From positions 868,001 to 932,000 of the forward strand of contig NZ_FUZA01000002.1 in NCBI RefSeq assembly GCF_900167945.1: a stretch of 64,000 bases of DNA, given 5' to 3'. Made by a program: the position numbers and the translations under genes. The stretch is from Dyadobacter psychrophilus (GTDB taxonomy: Bacteria > Bacteroidota > Bacteroidia > Cytophagales > Spirosomataceae). This document shows positions 16,811 through 26,800 of the stretch, in pieces. The stretch's first letter is position 1. Every line of letters begins with the position of its first letter. The notes below the pieces were generated by a model that saw only the letters and a list, made by a program, of their open reading frames with translations, was not told where the DNA came from and did not search any database.

Positions 16811-17911
16811 ATGAAAAAAGTATCGTTTCGCCGAAGCCTTTTCAAGCTGCACAGCTGGCTTGGCCTGATCACGGGCATATTTTTGATTTTACTCGGGTTA
16901 AGCGGCTCCGTTCTGGTTTTCAGAACAGAGCTGGACCATTTCTTCAATCGGGATTTGCTGCACGTTTCATCTTTGGAGAAAACGGTGCCGGATCAGGTCT
17001 TGAAGAATTGTTATCAGACCGTTATCAGCCGTTATCCGAATCTGGACGGCATTGCCTGGGTAAATCCCGACGCCGGGGCCGGTGAAGCCTATAATTTCCG
17101 GATTTATTTCAACGACGCCCGCCTGATGACCTATGATCTGGCTTTGATTTCCTTTGATCCCAATACAGGTGTCATTCTGCGTGAGGGGCCCGCGAGCCAG
17201 TTTACACCCAGCTTCATCGAGTGGCTTTTTCAGTTTCATTTCAGTTTTCAACTTGGTATTCCAGGTGCTGCCCTGACCGCCATTTTTGGCACCACAATGT
17301 TGTTGTCGCTGCTTACAGGCGCGATCGTGTACAGGAAAATGCTTTGGAAAGTCTTATCCTTTCGCGTTAAGATCAACCGCAAGAACTGGCGGACGATCAG
17401 CTCTGATCTGCATCGCATTGTGGGAGTATGGTCCCTGCTTCTGAACGCGGTGATTTTCTTCACGGGTTTCTGGATGAACATGTTTGCCTTCAAAGCAAAA
17501 ACGTGGCAGAACGAAATGGCTTCAACCAAGGCGAACACACCTATTTCCGTCTCGCCTGATCAGATGTATCGTCGTGCATTGTCGGCTATGCCGGACCTGG
17601 AACCCACCTATGTATATTTGCCTACACAGCCCGGGCGCAAATTCGAGGTCCGTGGTTATACAAAAGGACAATTAAAATTATGGGGTAGCGGAAATTCTGT
17701 GCGGATGGATCAGCAAACCGGTGAAATTCTTCAAATCAGCCGGTTTGCTGAGAAGCCTTTGGGAGAACGTATCGAAGCAACATTCTTTCCTTTGCATGTT
17801 GGCAATTTTGGCGGACTTGCGGTGAAAATCTTATATGTGCTGATTGGCCTTACACCGGGCCTGCTGGCTGTCACCGGGTTTTTGCTCTGGTGGCGGCGGG
17901 TCAGAAAATGA
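16811..17911 (+). CDS. PepSY-associated TM-helix protein (iron-uptake type)
   Basis: A 366-residue inner-membrane protein with four hydrophobic segments, at about 13-37, 150-172, 199-222 and 339-362. The first (LHSWLGLITGIFLILLGLSGSVLVF) and the third (DLHRIVGVWSLLLNAVIFFTGFW) carry the His residues typical of the PepSY_TM family. Periplasmic PepSY-like regions lie between the segments. Family members beside siderophore receptors are thought to act as reductases or helpers in releasing iron from the siderophore. It is co-directional with the receptor, 28 bp downstream, and ends at a terminator. Confidence 0.85.
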   Translation: MKKVSFRRSLFKLHSWLGLITGIFLILLGLSGSVLVFRTELDHFFNRDLLHVSSLEKTVPDQVLKNCYQTVISRYPNLDGIAWVNPDAGAGEAYNFRIYFNDARLMTYDLALISFDPNTGVILREGPASQFTPSFIEWLFQFHFSFQLGIPGAALTAIFGTTMLLSLLTGAIVYRKMLWKVLSFRVKINRKNWRTISSDLHRIVGVWSLLLNAVIFFTGFWMNMFAFKAKTWQNEMASTKANTPISVSPDQMYRRALSAMPDLEPTYVYLPTQPGRKFEVRGYTKGQLKLWGSGNSVRMDQQTGEILQISRFAEKPLGERIEATFFPLHVGNFGGLAVKILYVLIGLTPGLLAVTGFLLWWRRVRK

Positions 17912-17935
17912 AAAAGGCCAGCTTGCTGGCCTTTT
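17912..17935. terminator. bidirectional terminator
   Basis: AAAAGGCCAGC (17912-17922) pairs with GCTGGCCTTTT (17925-17935). It lies between the convergent PepSY (+) and Rieske flavoprotein (-) genes. Confidence 0.8.
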
Positions 17936-17943
17936 AAAAGTGT

Positions 17944-19533
17944 TTACTGGTCTGTATCCAGATTGACCTTTTCCAGATCTGCTCTGGCCGGACCGGTCAC
18001 TACAACACCATCGGGATCAAACCGCGCTCCATGGCAGGGGCAATCCCAGCTTTTTTCTGAATTATTCCAGTGTACAATGCATTTCATATGCGTGCACACT
18101 GGATTTAATGCGTGGATGTTACCCTGAACATCCTTATATACTGCTAATTTCTGGTCTTTGTAAGTTACTATTTCTCCCGAGCCAACAGGGATTTCAGACA
18201 CGGATGCTATCTCTTCGAGTCCAAAACGGTCGCCTATGAATCGGCCAACTACATCTGCGCCCTCTTTGACCATTTCTGTAAAACCGGCGATCGGCTTAAT
18301 CCGGCCAGGACTAAAAAGACTTTCGTAGCGACTTTGGCCTTTTAAAATTAAATCGTTGAGCACTATCGCCGACACTGTCCCGAGGATCATGCCGTTCCCA
18401 TTGAAGCCCGTAGCTGTATAAATACCATTGGAAGCACCGGGTAAATGGCCAATGTAAGGCAGGCCGTCGGCTGGCACATAATATTGTGCTGACCATTGCG
18501 AATGGATGCTTTTTACTTCATAGCACCGTTTGGTATAATTAATTAAATCCGCAAATGATTGTTCTGGGTCTCCGTGGCCTGTTTTGTGATCATGCCCGCC
18601 TGCTATCAGATATTTCTGTCCGTCCATTTCATGGCTCCGAAAGTAATGATAAGGGTCTTTCATATCATAAACCAGGGAATCGGGATAGCTATCGTCGTTT
18701 AATGTAGCGGCAATGACATAACTGCGATATGGGGCATTTCTGAAATGGAGCACATTGACGCCGCCGGGAGGAATGTGCGTGGCATAAACCACATTTTTTG
18801 CCTTAATCTGCCTCTCACCGGATTTCGCTATATGAAAATCCGCATGTGAGTCAATTTCGTCAATACGTGTATTTTCGAGAATAATCCCACCCAGCTCGGT
18901 AAACTGCTTTTGGAGACCCACGAGGTATTTCAGCGGATGGAATTGTGCCTGTTTTTCAAATACGACGGCCTTTTGATAGGGGACAGGCGCAGGCGCCTGA
19001 TCCGCAATTTCAGCAACAACGCCTGCGCGCAAGGCGCTTTCATACAGATCATTGAGCTCATCCACTTCTTTGTCTGTCTCGGCATACACGTAACCGTTTT
19101 GCCAGCGGAAATCACAGTCAATGTTGTACGTTCTGACATTCGTAGCAATAAGCTCGACGGATTCAGCGATCGATTCAGCAAATTGCTTTGCAGCTTGCTT
19201 GTCAAAGGCTTTTTCAACTTCCGCAAATGTTGTATCAGCAAATGTGTTTATGTGTGCGGAAGTGCCACCGGTTGTGCCATAGCCGGGATTATGGGCATCT
19301 GCAAGCACACATTTAAGCCCGGATTTTTGCAGCAGCAAGGCCGTGGTCATTCCCGTAATCCCTGCACCCACGATCAGCGCGTCATATAGAACGGAAGGAT
19401 CGGTGTTTCCAATAGCACTTTCTTTTTCTGCGCTTTTTTGCCACAGGCTTTCATTATAGCCATCGCGGCCAATGCTTCCTGCCTGGTTGCCCGCCGTGAG
19501 CTCTTCTTGATTTCTGTTGATGATATTTTCCAT
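17944..19533 (-). CDS. FAD-dependent oxidoreductase with C-terminal Rieske [2Fe-2S] domain
   Basis: A 529-residue DAO-type flavoprotein. The N-terminal Rossmann motif (DALIVGAGITGMTTALLL, about 52-69) binds FAD, and GTTGGTSAHIN follows. The catalytic domain runs to about 430. The C-terminus holds a Rieske cluster: Cys480 and His482 in CTHMKC, Cys499 and His502 in CPCHGARFDPDG. This arrangement is known from YhfW-like proteins; substrates are unestablished. It is likely a cytoplasmic amine or amino-acid oxidase coupled to an electron carrier. The divergent neighbour, a dehydrogenase-like lipoprotein, starts at 19697. Confidence 0.88.
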   Translation of the reverse strand: MENIINRNQEELTAGNQAGSIGRDGYNESLWQKSAEKESAIGNTDPSVLYDALIVGAGITGMTTALLLQKSGLKCVLADAHNPGYGTTGGTSAHINTFADTTFAEVEKAFDKQAAKQFAESIAESVELIATNVRTYNIDCDFRWQNGYVYAETDKEVDELNDLYESALRAGVVAEIADQAPAPVPYQKAVVFEKQAQFHPLKYLVGLQKQFTELGGIILENTRIDEIDSHADFHIAKSGERQIKAKNVVYATHIPPGGVNVLHFRNAPYRSYVIAATLNDDSYPDSLVYDMKDPYHYFRSHEMDGQKYLIAGGHDHKTGHGDPEQSFADLINYTKRCYEVKSIHSQWSAQYYVPADGLPYIGHLPGASNGIYTATGFNGNGMILGTVSAIVLNDLILKGQSRYESLFSPGRIKPIAGFTEMVKEGADVVGRFIGDRFGLEEIASVSEIPVGSGEIVTYKDQKLAVYKDVQGNIHALNPVCTHMKCIVHWNNSEKSWDCPCHGARFDPDGVVVTGPARADLEKVNLDTDQ

Positions 19534-19696
19534 ACAAATCTTTTTTTGGCAAAAATTTTAAATAAAACCGTACCAAGGCATTGTCCATTACCGGGGGCTT
19601 GCCAGCATCCTGCCAACTACGGGAATGGTTTTTATTATACACGTGGCTTTAAAGGAAAAACAATTGATTCATCAACTCAAAAAACACGATTACATT

Positions 19697-20935
19697 ATGA
19701 AGAAGATTCACCCAACTTTACGAACGGGGCTCAAACTACTGATTTTTAGCCTTTCCATGCTAATGCTGGTGGCGGGTTGCGACGACGATGACAGCTTTTG
19801 GGACGCAATGATTCCGGAAACGGATAAAGAGGAAACGACTACCCAGGTGGAAGGCTATGTTTTTTATCCGGCAGTACAACCTGCAACTGAGGCTAATGTT
19901 GCGCAACTGAGAGTGCCCGCTGGTTTTACGATTAACAAATTTGCAGAAGGAGTAGGCAAGCCAAGAATCCTGGTGGTAAACAGCAACGGAAACGTTTATA
20001 CGTCCGACCGGGAAGCTGGCGTGGTGGTAATGCTTACGGATGCGAATGGCGACGGGATTGCTGAGGATAAAAAAACTGTTGCGACGCTAAAACAGGTTCA
20101 CGGCCTGACGATTTACAATGGTAAGATGTATATGGTGACGGTTAATGAAGTGTACGAAGCCGCGATGAATGCGGACGGAACTTTGGGGCAGCCGAAAATG
20201 CTGATCGACGATTTGCCGGACGGCGGTCAACATCCAAACCGCACCATTGCCTTCGGGCCGGATAAAAAGATGTACATTACTGTTGGAAGCACCTGTAATT
20301 CCTGCGTGGAGCCCAATCCCGAACTTGCAACAATTCTTCGGGCAGAAGAAGATGGCAGCAACCGCAAGATTTTTGCAAAAGGATTAAGAAACACAATCGG
20401 TTTTGGCTGGCATCCGGAAACCAGCGAATTGTGGGGAATGGATCACGGGATCGACTGGCTGGGTGATGACGAACAAAAGGAAGAGGTAAACCAGATCAAG
20501 CAGAATGCGCATTATGGCTGGCCCTTTATTCATGGAGAAGGGAAATATAATCCCGGGACCAGGCCGACGGGCGACACCACTTACCAGCAGTATTTGCAAA
20601 AAACTACATTGCCTTCGCTTACTTATCAGGCACATTCCGCGCCGATGAGCATGGCCTTTTACACAGGTTCCATGTTTCCGGGTGAGTACAAAAACGATGC
20701 TTTTGTGGCCATGCGCGGTTCATGGAACCGGAGCTCTCCGGTTGGTTATCGGATCGTGCGCATGCATTTTGAAAATGGTAAGCCCGTTCGTTTTGACGAT
20801 TTTGTAACGGGTTTCATTGTGAATAATAACCGTGCACATTTTGGGCGTCTGGTTGGTGTGGCTATGCACAAAGATGGCTCCCTGCTTTTTTCAGACGATA
20901 CGAACGGTGTGATTTATCGGGTGGCATATAAGTAA
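19697..20935 (+). CDS. PQQ-type sugar/sorbosone dehydrogenase-like lipoprotein
   Basis: A 412-residue protein starting at the Met at 19697; the frame is open 24 codons further upstream, but the signal peptide starts here (MKKIHPTLRTGLKLLIFSLSML, then LVAGC). The lipobox Cys is followed by DDDDS, an acidic run that in Bacteroidota can direct lipoproteins to the cell surface. The mature part is a six-bladed propeller of the soluble glucose / sorbosone dehydrogenase group. Its signatures include GFTINKFAEGVGKPR, VHGLTIYNGKMY, FAKGLRNTIGFGWHP and NAHYGWPFIHGEG. It probably oxidises a sugar or aldose with PQQ, although the cofactor cannot be confirmed from the sequence. It ends at a strong terminator. 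Confidence 0.8.
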   Translation: MKKIHPTLRTGLKLLIFSLSMLMLVAGCDDDDSFWDAMIPETDKEETTTQVEGYVFYPAVQPATEANVAQLRVPAGFTINKFAEGVGKPRILVVNSNGNVYTSDREAGVVVMLTDANGDGIAEDKKTVATLKQVHGLTIYNGKMYMVTVNEVYEAAMNADGTLGQPKMLIDDLPDGGQHPNRTIAFGPDKKMYITVGSTCNSCVEPNPELATILRAEEDGSNRKIFAKGLRNTIGFGWHPETSELWGMDHGIDWLGDDEQKEEVNQIKQNAHYGWPFIHGEGKYNPGTRPTGDTTYQQYLQKTTLPSLTYQAHSAPMSMAFYTGSMFPGEYKNDAFVAMRGSWNRSSPVGYRIVRMHFENGKPVRFDDFVTGFIVNNNRAHFGRLVGVAMHKDGSLLFSDDTNGVIYRVAYK

Positions 20936-20955
20936 TCTCAATGTTCAGTTAAATA

Positions 20956-20997
20956 AATCAAAAAGGCAACCGGTGAGCGCTGGTTGCCTTTTTGATT
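20956..20997. terminator. strong bidirectional terminator
   Basis: A 16-bp stem (20956-20971 with 20982-20997) with core GGCAACC/GGTTGCC and A/T-rich outer parts separates convergent genes. Its loop region includes GGTGAGCG, also seen in the hairpin at 22206. Confidence 0.85.
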
Positions 20998-21007
20998 CAA
21001 GTTTTAA

Positions 21008-22180
21008 CTATTCATTACCCTTGTTAAAAAACACGCAAAGCCCGTCTTTCCCTGCCACTATAATGTCCTTTCGACCATTCCCGGTCAGATCTGCAATGGA
21101 AAAATAAACCCCAATTCCTTTTCCAATGCCATAAGGGCCGTGGGAAATGGTTTGCTTCACAAATGTTTCCCCGTTCCACTGAAAGTAATACAGCCCTACC
21201 ACATCCTTTTCGCCCGGGTCTCCTCCGTTATGCGCCCGATAACGCTTTCCGGTTACCAGTTCCATTTTGCCATCTCCGTCCAGATCCACCCAATCCATAG
21301 AATGATACTGAGAAGTGAAAGGATCGATCACGTGCTTTGTCCAGGCTATTTTACCAGCTTTTGATGTTTGTTGATACCAATCCAATCCATAGCTATGTGC
21401 CTGACCTACGATGATGTCGTTTTTGGAATCTCCATTCACGTCTGCTACAATCATAGGCACACTTGCGTCCTCAAAAATAAAATCGTTATGTGCGATCCAT
21501 TTGTCTTTCAGGACGTCCTTAGGCGCTTCCAGCCAGCCTGAACTAATGATGAAATCGCCGCGTCCGTCCCCGTTCAGATCACCAAAACCGAGTCCGTGGC
21601 CCTGCTTTTCGGCTATCTGGACTTTTGTGAATGTGCCCAATGCTTTCCCGGATTTATCACGGTCCAGTTTGTAGAATTTGAAAGGGAGATTCGGGTTGTT
21701 GGGGACAATTTCCAGGTGTCCGTCATTGTCAACATCCCATGCGCGCGCAGTTTCAACATTGCCTGTTTCGTCAATGATATGGTCTTTCCAGGGATCTTTG
21801 TTATTGCCCGGGTTTTCGCGCCAGATCAGGCTTTTGTTAAACCAGCCGCCCGTGATGAAATCCATTTTGCCATCTCCGTTGACGTCCATGGGAATGGTGG
21901 CAAAATCATCCCAATATTCTCTTACCCGCTTCACTTCGCCGATGTAGAAACGGTCGAAAAACTCAGGGCCTTTATACCAGAATTCACCTGAAACCAGGTC
22001 TGGCTTGCCGTCATTATCCACATCAAAAACACCCACGGATTCAATGCTTTCGGAAGCGACCATTTTCTTCTCAAATTTGATCGGCGAAGCCCGTTTTTCC
22101 TTTTGCTGCGCCTGGGTTGATACGGTTAAGCAGCTTGTAAGCAGGCCAATGAATGTTATTAATTTCAATTTTCGTTTCAT
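21008..22180 (-). CDS. exported FG-GAP/VCBS repeat beta-propeller protein
   Basis: A 390-residue protein; I start at the Met at 22180 (MKRKLKLITFIGLLTSCL), not at the upstream in-frame Met at 22201. A signal peptide is present. The mature part holds about seven FG-GAP-type repeats with calcium-binding loops, such as DVDNDGKPDLVSG, DVNGDGKMDFITGG, DLNGDGRGDFIISS and DLDGDGKMELVTG. Such propellers bind ligands or support surface complexes. It lies downstream of sigma/FecR/SusC/SusD on the same strand, so it is probably an accessory binding protein of that uptake locus. A hairpin at 22206-22242 may separate its transcription from susD. Confidence 0.85.
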   Translation of the reverse strand: MKRKLKLITFIGLLTSCLTVSTQAQQKEKRASPIKFEKKMVASESIESVGVFDVDNDGKPDLVSGEFWYKGPEFFDRFYIGEVKRVREYWDDFATIPMDVNGDGKMDFITGGWFNKSLIWRENPGNNKDPWKDHIIDETGNVETARAWDVDNDGHLEIVPNNPNLPFKFYKLDRDKSGKALGTFTKVQIAEKQGHGLGFGDLNGDGRGDFIISSGWLEAPKDVLKDKWIAHNDFIFEDASVPMIVADVNGDSKNDIIVGQAHSYGLDWYQQTSKAGKIAWTKHVIDPFTSQYHSMDWVDLDGDGKMELVTGKRYRAHNGGDPGEKDVVGLYYFQWNGETFVKQTISHGPYGIGKGIGVYFSIADLTGNGRKDIIVAGKDGLCVFFNKGNE

Positions 22181-22205
22181 AATGTTTGATTTGCATAACA
22201 TTTGA

Positions 22206-22242
22206 AAACGAATCCCTGGTCGGTGAGCGCCAGGGATCGTTT
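22206..22242 (-). terminator. hairpin between susD and the FG-GAP gene
   Basis: ATCCCTGG (22212-22219) pairs with CCAGGGAT (22230-22237), extended by AAACG/CGTTT with a single bulge. It sits between two same-strand genes. It may terminate or partly attenuate the SusCD transcript. Confidence 0.5.
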
Positions 22243-22280
22243 ACTTCGTCGGGGTTTAGGAATAATCTTTTAATAATGCA

Positions 22281-23771
22281 TTAATATCCCGGATTCTGAT
22301 CCAGATCGGGATTGACCTGTATTTCGAGGAAAGGAATAGGGAACAAAAGATCGTTCTCAGTCAGCGTATAAGTGGCCGGCGTCAGGTAGAAATAGGCTGG
22401 ATTCGCCTTCAATTTGGCTCCGTAAGCATTCATGACACTGATCGCATTACCCGTCCTGACCAGATCCAGCCAGCGTTTGTTTTCAAAAGCCAGTTCTATC
22501 CGGCGTTCTTTCAAAATCGCCGCCCGGAGTGTTGCCTGGTTGTTCGCGGTTGTATTGGCAAGCCCCGCCCTTTTGCGCACCTGGTTCAGAAAGTTTTGGG
22601 CATCAGCCGTTTTTCCCTGTTCATTCGCTGCCTCCGCCTGCGCCAGCAAAGTTTCCGCATAACGATAGATCGGGAAATTTGTGTTGGTTTGGTTGAATAC
22701 GGAATGCGCATACTGGAACTTCTTAATGTAAGGCAAATTGACATAGCTCGTGTCGGAAACGGTCGAAGGGCCTGTGATAAAGCCAATTGAAGCATTAAAG
22801 CGCTTGTCCACGGTGCGGCTTTCGTAAGTTGCCAGCAAATCATCAGTAGGAATGTTCCACCCGGAACCGGAAGCCGATTGCGATCCTACCGGACCCAATG
22901 TAAGCTTTGCATAATCCGGCGTGAGCGGCACGAACGCATAAGGGAATGAGCTGGACAGGTTCAGTGAAGTTCCTTGCAGATACTGCACTTCAAAGACGGA
23001 TTCCGAATTGTTTTTATTGGATGGATTAAAAACCGCAGCATAATCACCCACCAGCGCATAACCCGTCACTTTGGCGAGTGCGCTTTCGGCTGCGGGCCAG
23101 TTTTTCAGAGCCAGGTGCACATCACCCAGAAGCATCCAGGCAGCGCCCGAAGTGGCCCTTCCCGGCTCCTGAGTTGCTTTGTCGAGCAGTAAGCTGGTGG
23201 CAGCAGTGGCATCTTCGATAATTTGCGCATAAACCTGCTCCTTACTGGACCTGGGCAATGTTGCCGTTGCCAGATCGGAGGCCGGAGTCAACGGAAGCGG
23301 AACTCCGCCATAATAGCGAACCAGATCAAAATAGGCCAATGCACGCAGGAAATGCGCCTGCCCTTTGAAATTGTCACTTTTTGCTTTGTCCAGACTCACG
23401 TCATCAATAGCCGAAAGGATTTTGTTGGCGCGCGCAATGACGTCAAAATTAATGTAATAGCGATCGGCAGTGACCGTGTTTTCCGCTCCATTAACGAATT
23501 CGTCGATCTCCTCGGGCATAGGCGAGCGGAAATCATTGTTATAAAAAAAGTGGGTGTTGTCTGAACGCATTTCACCCATTGCCCAGCTGCTCGGGTTGTT
23601 ATACAATGTCTGCAACGGCGCATAGGCTCCGTTTACAGCCTGTGCAAAATCAGCTTCCGACTGGAAAAAATTGGCGGGCACTACTGCGTTTTGCGGAGAA
23701 ACGTCCAGGAAATCGCTGCACGATCCCAGCGCTGCGGACAGCAATAAAATATATATGGTCTTCATTCTCAT
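22281..23771 (-). CDS. SusD/RagB-family nutrient-binding lipoprotein
   Basis: A 496-residue surface lipoprotein with lipobox Cys18 (LLSAALGSCSDFLDVSPQ). The N-terminal SusD-like domain includes FFQSEADFAQAVNGAYAPLQ. The TPR-like part follows (RANKILSAIDDV, QAHFLRALAYFDLVRYYGGVPL). The C-terminal RagB region contains RYAETLLAQAEAANEQGK, LNQVRKRAGL and ILKERRIELAFENKRWLDLVR. It binds nutrient at the cell surface and caps the SusC barrel encoded just upstream (33 bp gap). The end DLDQNPGY is typical. Confident family assignment, unknown substrate. Confidence 0.93.
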   Translation of the reverse strand: MRMKTIYILLLSAALGSCSDFLDVSPQNAVVPANFFQSEADFAQAVNGAYAPLQTLYNNPSSWAMGEMRSDNTHFFYNNDFRSPMPEEIDEFVNGAENTVTADRYYINFDVIARANKILSAIDDVSLDKAKSDNFKGQAHFLRALAYFDLVRYYGGVPLPLTPASDLATATLPRSSKEQVYAQIIEDATAATSLLLDKATQEPGRATSGAAWMLLGDVHLALKNWPAAESALAKVTGYALVGDYAAVFNPSNKNNSESVFEVQYLQGTSLNLSSSFPYAFVPLTPDYAKLTLGPVGSQSASGSGWNIPTDDLLATYESRTVDKRFNASIGFITGPSTVSDTSYVNLPYIKKFQYAHSVFNQTNTNFPIYRYAETLLAQAEAANEQGKTADAQNFLNQVRKRAGLANTTANNQATLRAAILKERRIELAFENKRWLDLVRTGNAISVMNAYGAKLKANPAYFYLTPATYTLTENDLLFPIPFLEIQVNPDLDQNPGY

Positions 23772-23804
23772 GACCTTATTCGATTAAAATTTTAGCTTAA
23801 ATAT

Positions 23805-26800
23805 TTAAAACCCAACATTAACTCCGAGCGTATAAGTCCGTGGAACCGGATAGGAACCTCCGTCGATGCCCAAGCCTGTTGACGCTGTGCTCACGGCCAC
23901 TTGCGGGTTGGAGCCAGGGTATTTGGTAAAAATGTGCAGCTGCTGAACGCTTGCATAGGCCCGAAGCCGTTTCAGGCCTTTGGTCGTTTTAAGGGGAATA
24001 GCATAGCCCAGGGTCACATTGTTAATGGAAATGTGGCTGGCTTTATAAACCATGTGACTGCCCCACCAGTCGCGTTCCAGGCCAGTGGTCCCTGCCGCCA
24101 GACTTCCGTATCTGCCTTTACCGGGATTTTCCGGCGACCGCCAGCGGTCCTTAACATCGGCCAGTACATTGAAAACACCGTCCAGATTCGTCAAAGTCTG
24201 TTCCGAACCGCGCAGGATATCATTGCCGTAAGTCCCTGATATGGTTGCTGAAAAGTCGAAGCTTTTGTATTGAAGCGTATTGGTCATCCCGAAAATAAAC
24301 TTGGGATGCGGGTTGCCGATAATGGTCGCGTCGTCTACAGTAATGATGCCGTCTTCGTTCACATCACGGAATTTAGCCGTGCCAACCTGCGAAGTGGTGT
24401 GTTTGGGGGAACTGTCAAAATCCGCCTGATCTTTATAAACACCCAAGTGATCCATCCCGTAAAGCATCCCTACCGGCTGCCCGACGGTTGTAATGTGCGA
24501 ACCGCCGATAACGCCGCTGCCTGGACCTGTGATCAGGCGGGAAGTTTTGTTACCCAGTGAAACGACCTCATTTCTGTCAAAGGAAATGTTGAAATCTGTA
24601 TTCCATCTTAAATGCTCGCGCTGAACATTGGAAGTGCTCACGGAGAATTCATGTCCCCAGAATTTCAGCCCGCCAATGTTGGTCTGGATATTTCCATAGC
24701 CCGATGCCCGGGGAACGCCGACATTGAAGAGCAAGTCGCTGGTATTTTTGCGGTAATAATTATAAGTGAAATTGATCCTGTCATTGAGCAGGTTCAGGTC
24801 CAGGCCAATGTTGAACTGCTCATTGGATTCCCAACCAATTCCCTGATCGGCGAGGTTATCCACTCTTCTGCCGCCGGCCAGTGCACCGCCGAAAACATAA
24901 TTGGCTGTGGATATGGTAGGAATATGCGTATAATTTCCAATGTTGAAGTTTCCGGTAATCCCGTAGCTGGCCCTGAGTTTAAGGAAAGAGATTGTTTTAA
25001 TGCTTGCCAGAAAGCTTTCCTCAGACAAGATCCATCCCAGCGAGAGCGAGGGGAAATTACCCCAGCGGTTTTCTACGCCAAAACGGGACGATCCATCACG
25101 CCGGATCGAAGCGGAAACCAGATATTTTCCTTTGTAATTATAATTTAATCTGGCCAGATAGGACAGGAGGCTCCATTCCTGCACGCCGCTGGATGCTGTG
25201 ATCGTGCCCGCAGCGCTGATGGTTTGCACCTTATCATCCGGATAATTGCTTCCATTAACGGCGCTTGCATCTTCACGAAATTTTTGCGCAGTAAATCCTA
25301 TCAGGGCGTCGAAGCTGTGTTGACCAACTTCTTTCTGATAATTCACTGTATTTTCATTAACCCAGGAAAGGTAAGACCCCTGATTCAATACGGATGTTGG
25401 TGTTTTGTACAAACCAACACCACGTTCACCCGTGGTTGTGCCGTTGAACACAAAACCACGCGAGCTTCCCATATCAATGTTGCCGGATGTGCGCAGATAT
25501 AATCCCTTTAAAGGTTGATATTCAGCGTACATATTGGAAAGGATGCGGATGTCTTTGTTGTTCACCACCCGGTCTGTCAGCGTTCTGGCGTAGTTGGGCG
25601 TTGCAAACATCCCCGGAGAAAAAGCAGTCAATGTCAATGTTCCGTCCGGATTTCTTAACGGCGCCAGCGGAGATGTTTGCAGGGCCTCGTTGAAAGCACC
25701 ACCCACGTTGTCAACGCCCGTATTGGTGTTGGTAGCATAGGTTGGAGCCACATTCAGCCCAATGTTGAATTTTTCATGCGGGCGGAAATTGGTGTTGACA
25801 CGCAACGAATACCGCTTGTAACCCGAACCTACGACCACGCCATCCTGACTAAGAAAACCAGCCGTAGCCGTGGTGCTGAACTTTTCGGAACCTGTGCTCA
25901 AAGACAAGCTGTGATCTGTCATAGGTGCTGTACGGGTGATGGCATCATACCAGTTGGTACCCGCTCCATATTGCTCTGGGTTTTGAAAAACAGGATCTAC
26001 ATCCAGGCCTCTTTCTATGGCCAGCTCCTTACGCCAGGTCGCGAATTCCCTTGCATCCATCATATCCGGACGGCCGCGCTGAGGCACTTGCTGGAATCCG
26101 AAATAAGTGCTGTAATCAATGCGCGTCTGGCCTGCAACGGCCTTTTTGGTTTCGATAAGAACCACGCCATTTGCGGCCCGCGAACCGTATAGCGCCGTTG
26201 CCGAGGCATCTTTGAGCACGCTGATGCTTTCAATTTCATTTGGGTTAATGTTGCTGATGCCGCCCACGATGGGGTTTCCGTCAACTACATACAAGGGGTC
26301 GGCCCCGGCAGTAATGGACGCCGCGCCGCGGATACGCACGGTCATGCCTGCACCGGGCGTGCCGGTTGCTTGCGAAATTTGTACGCCTGCCAGCTTTCCC
26401 TGCAATTTTTGTGTGAATTGAGATACGGGTAAGTCGGCAAGATCCTTACCGCTTACCGTGGAAATGGAGCTGGAAAGCTGACGGTTCGATTGCTTTCCGT
26501 AACCTACCACGATCAGTTCATCGAGTGATTTTTCGTCATCTCCCAATACAACTTCAATGCTGCTCTGATTGGTCACAGCAATTTCCTGGCTGGTATATCC
26601 CACAAATGAAAACACCAGGACGGCATTTTCATCGGGCACATTGATTGAGAATGCTCCATTAGCGTCCGAGATCGTGCCTTGTTGCGAACCTTTCAGGACA
26701 ATGCTTACACCGGGTAATGCACCTCCTTTTGAATCGCTTATCTTTCCTGAAATTTGTTTGTCAATAATCGCAGCTTCCTCTTTTTCAGGGTTGCCGGGCG

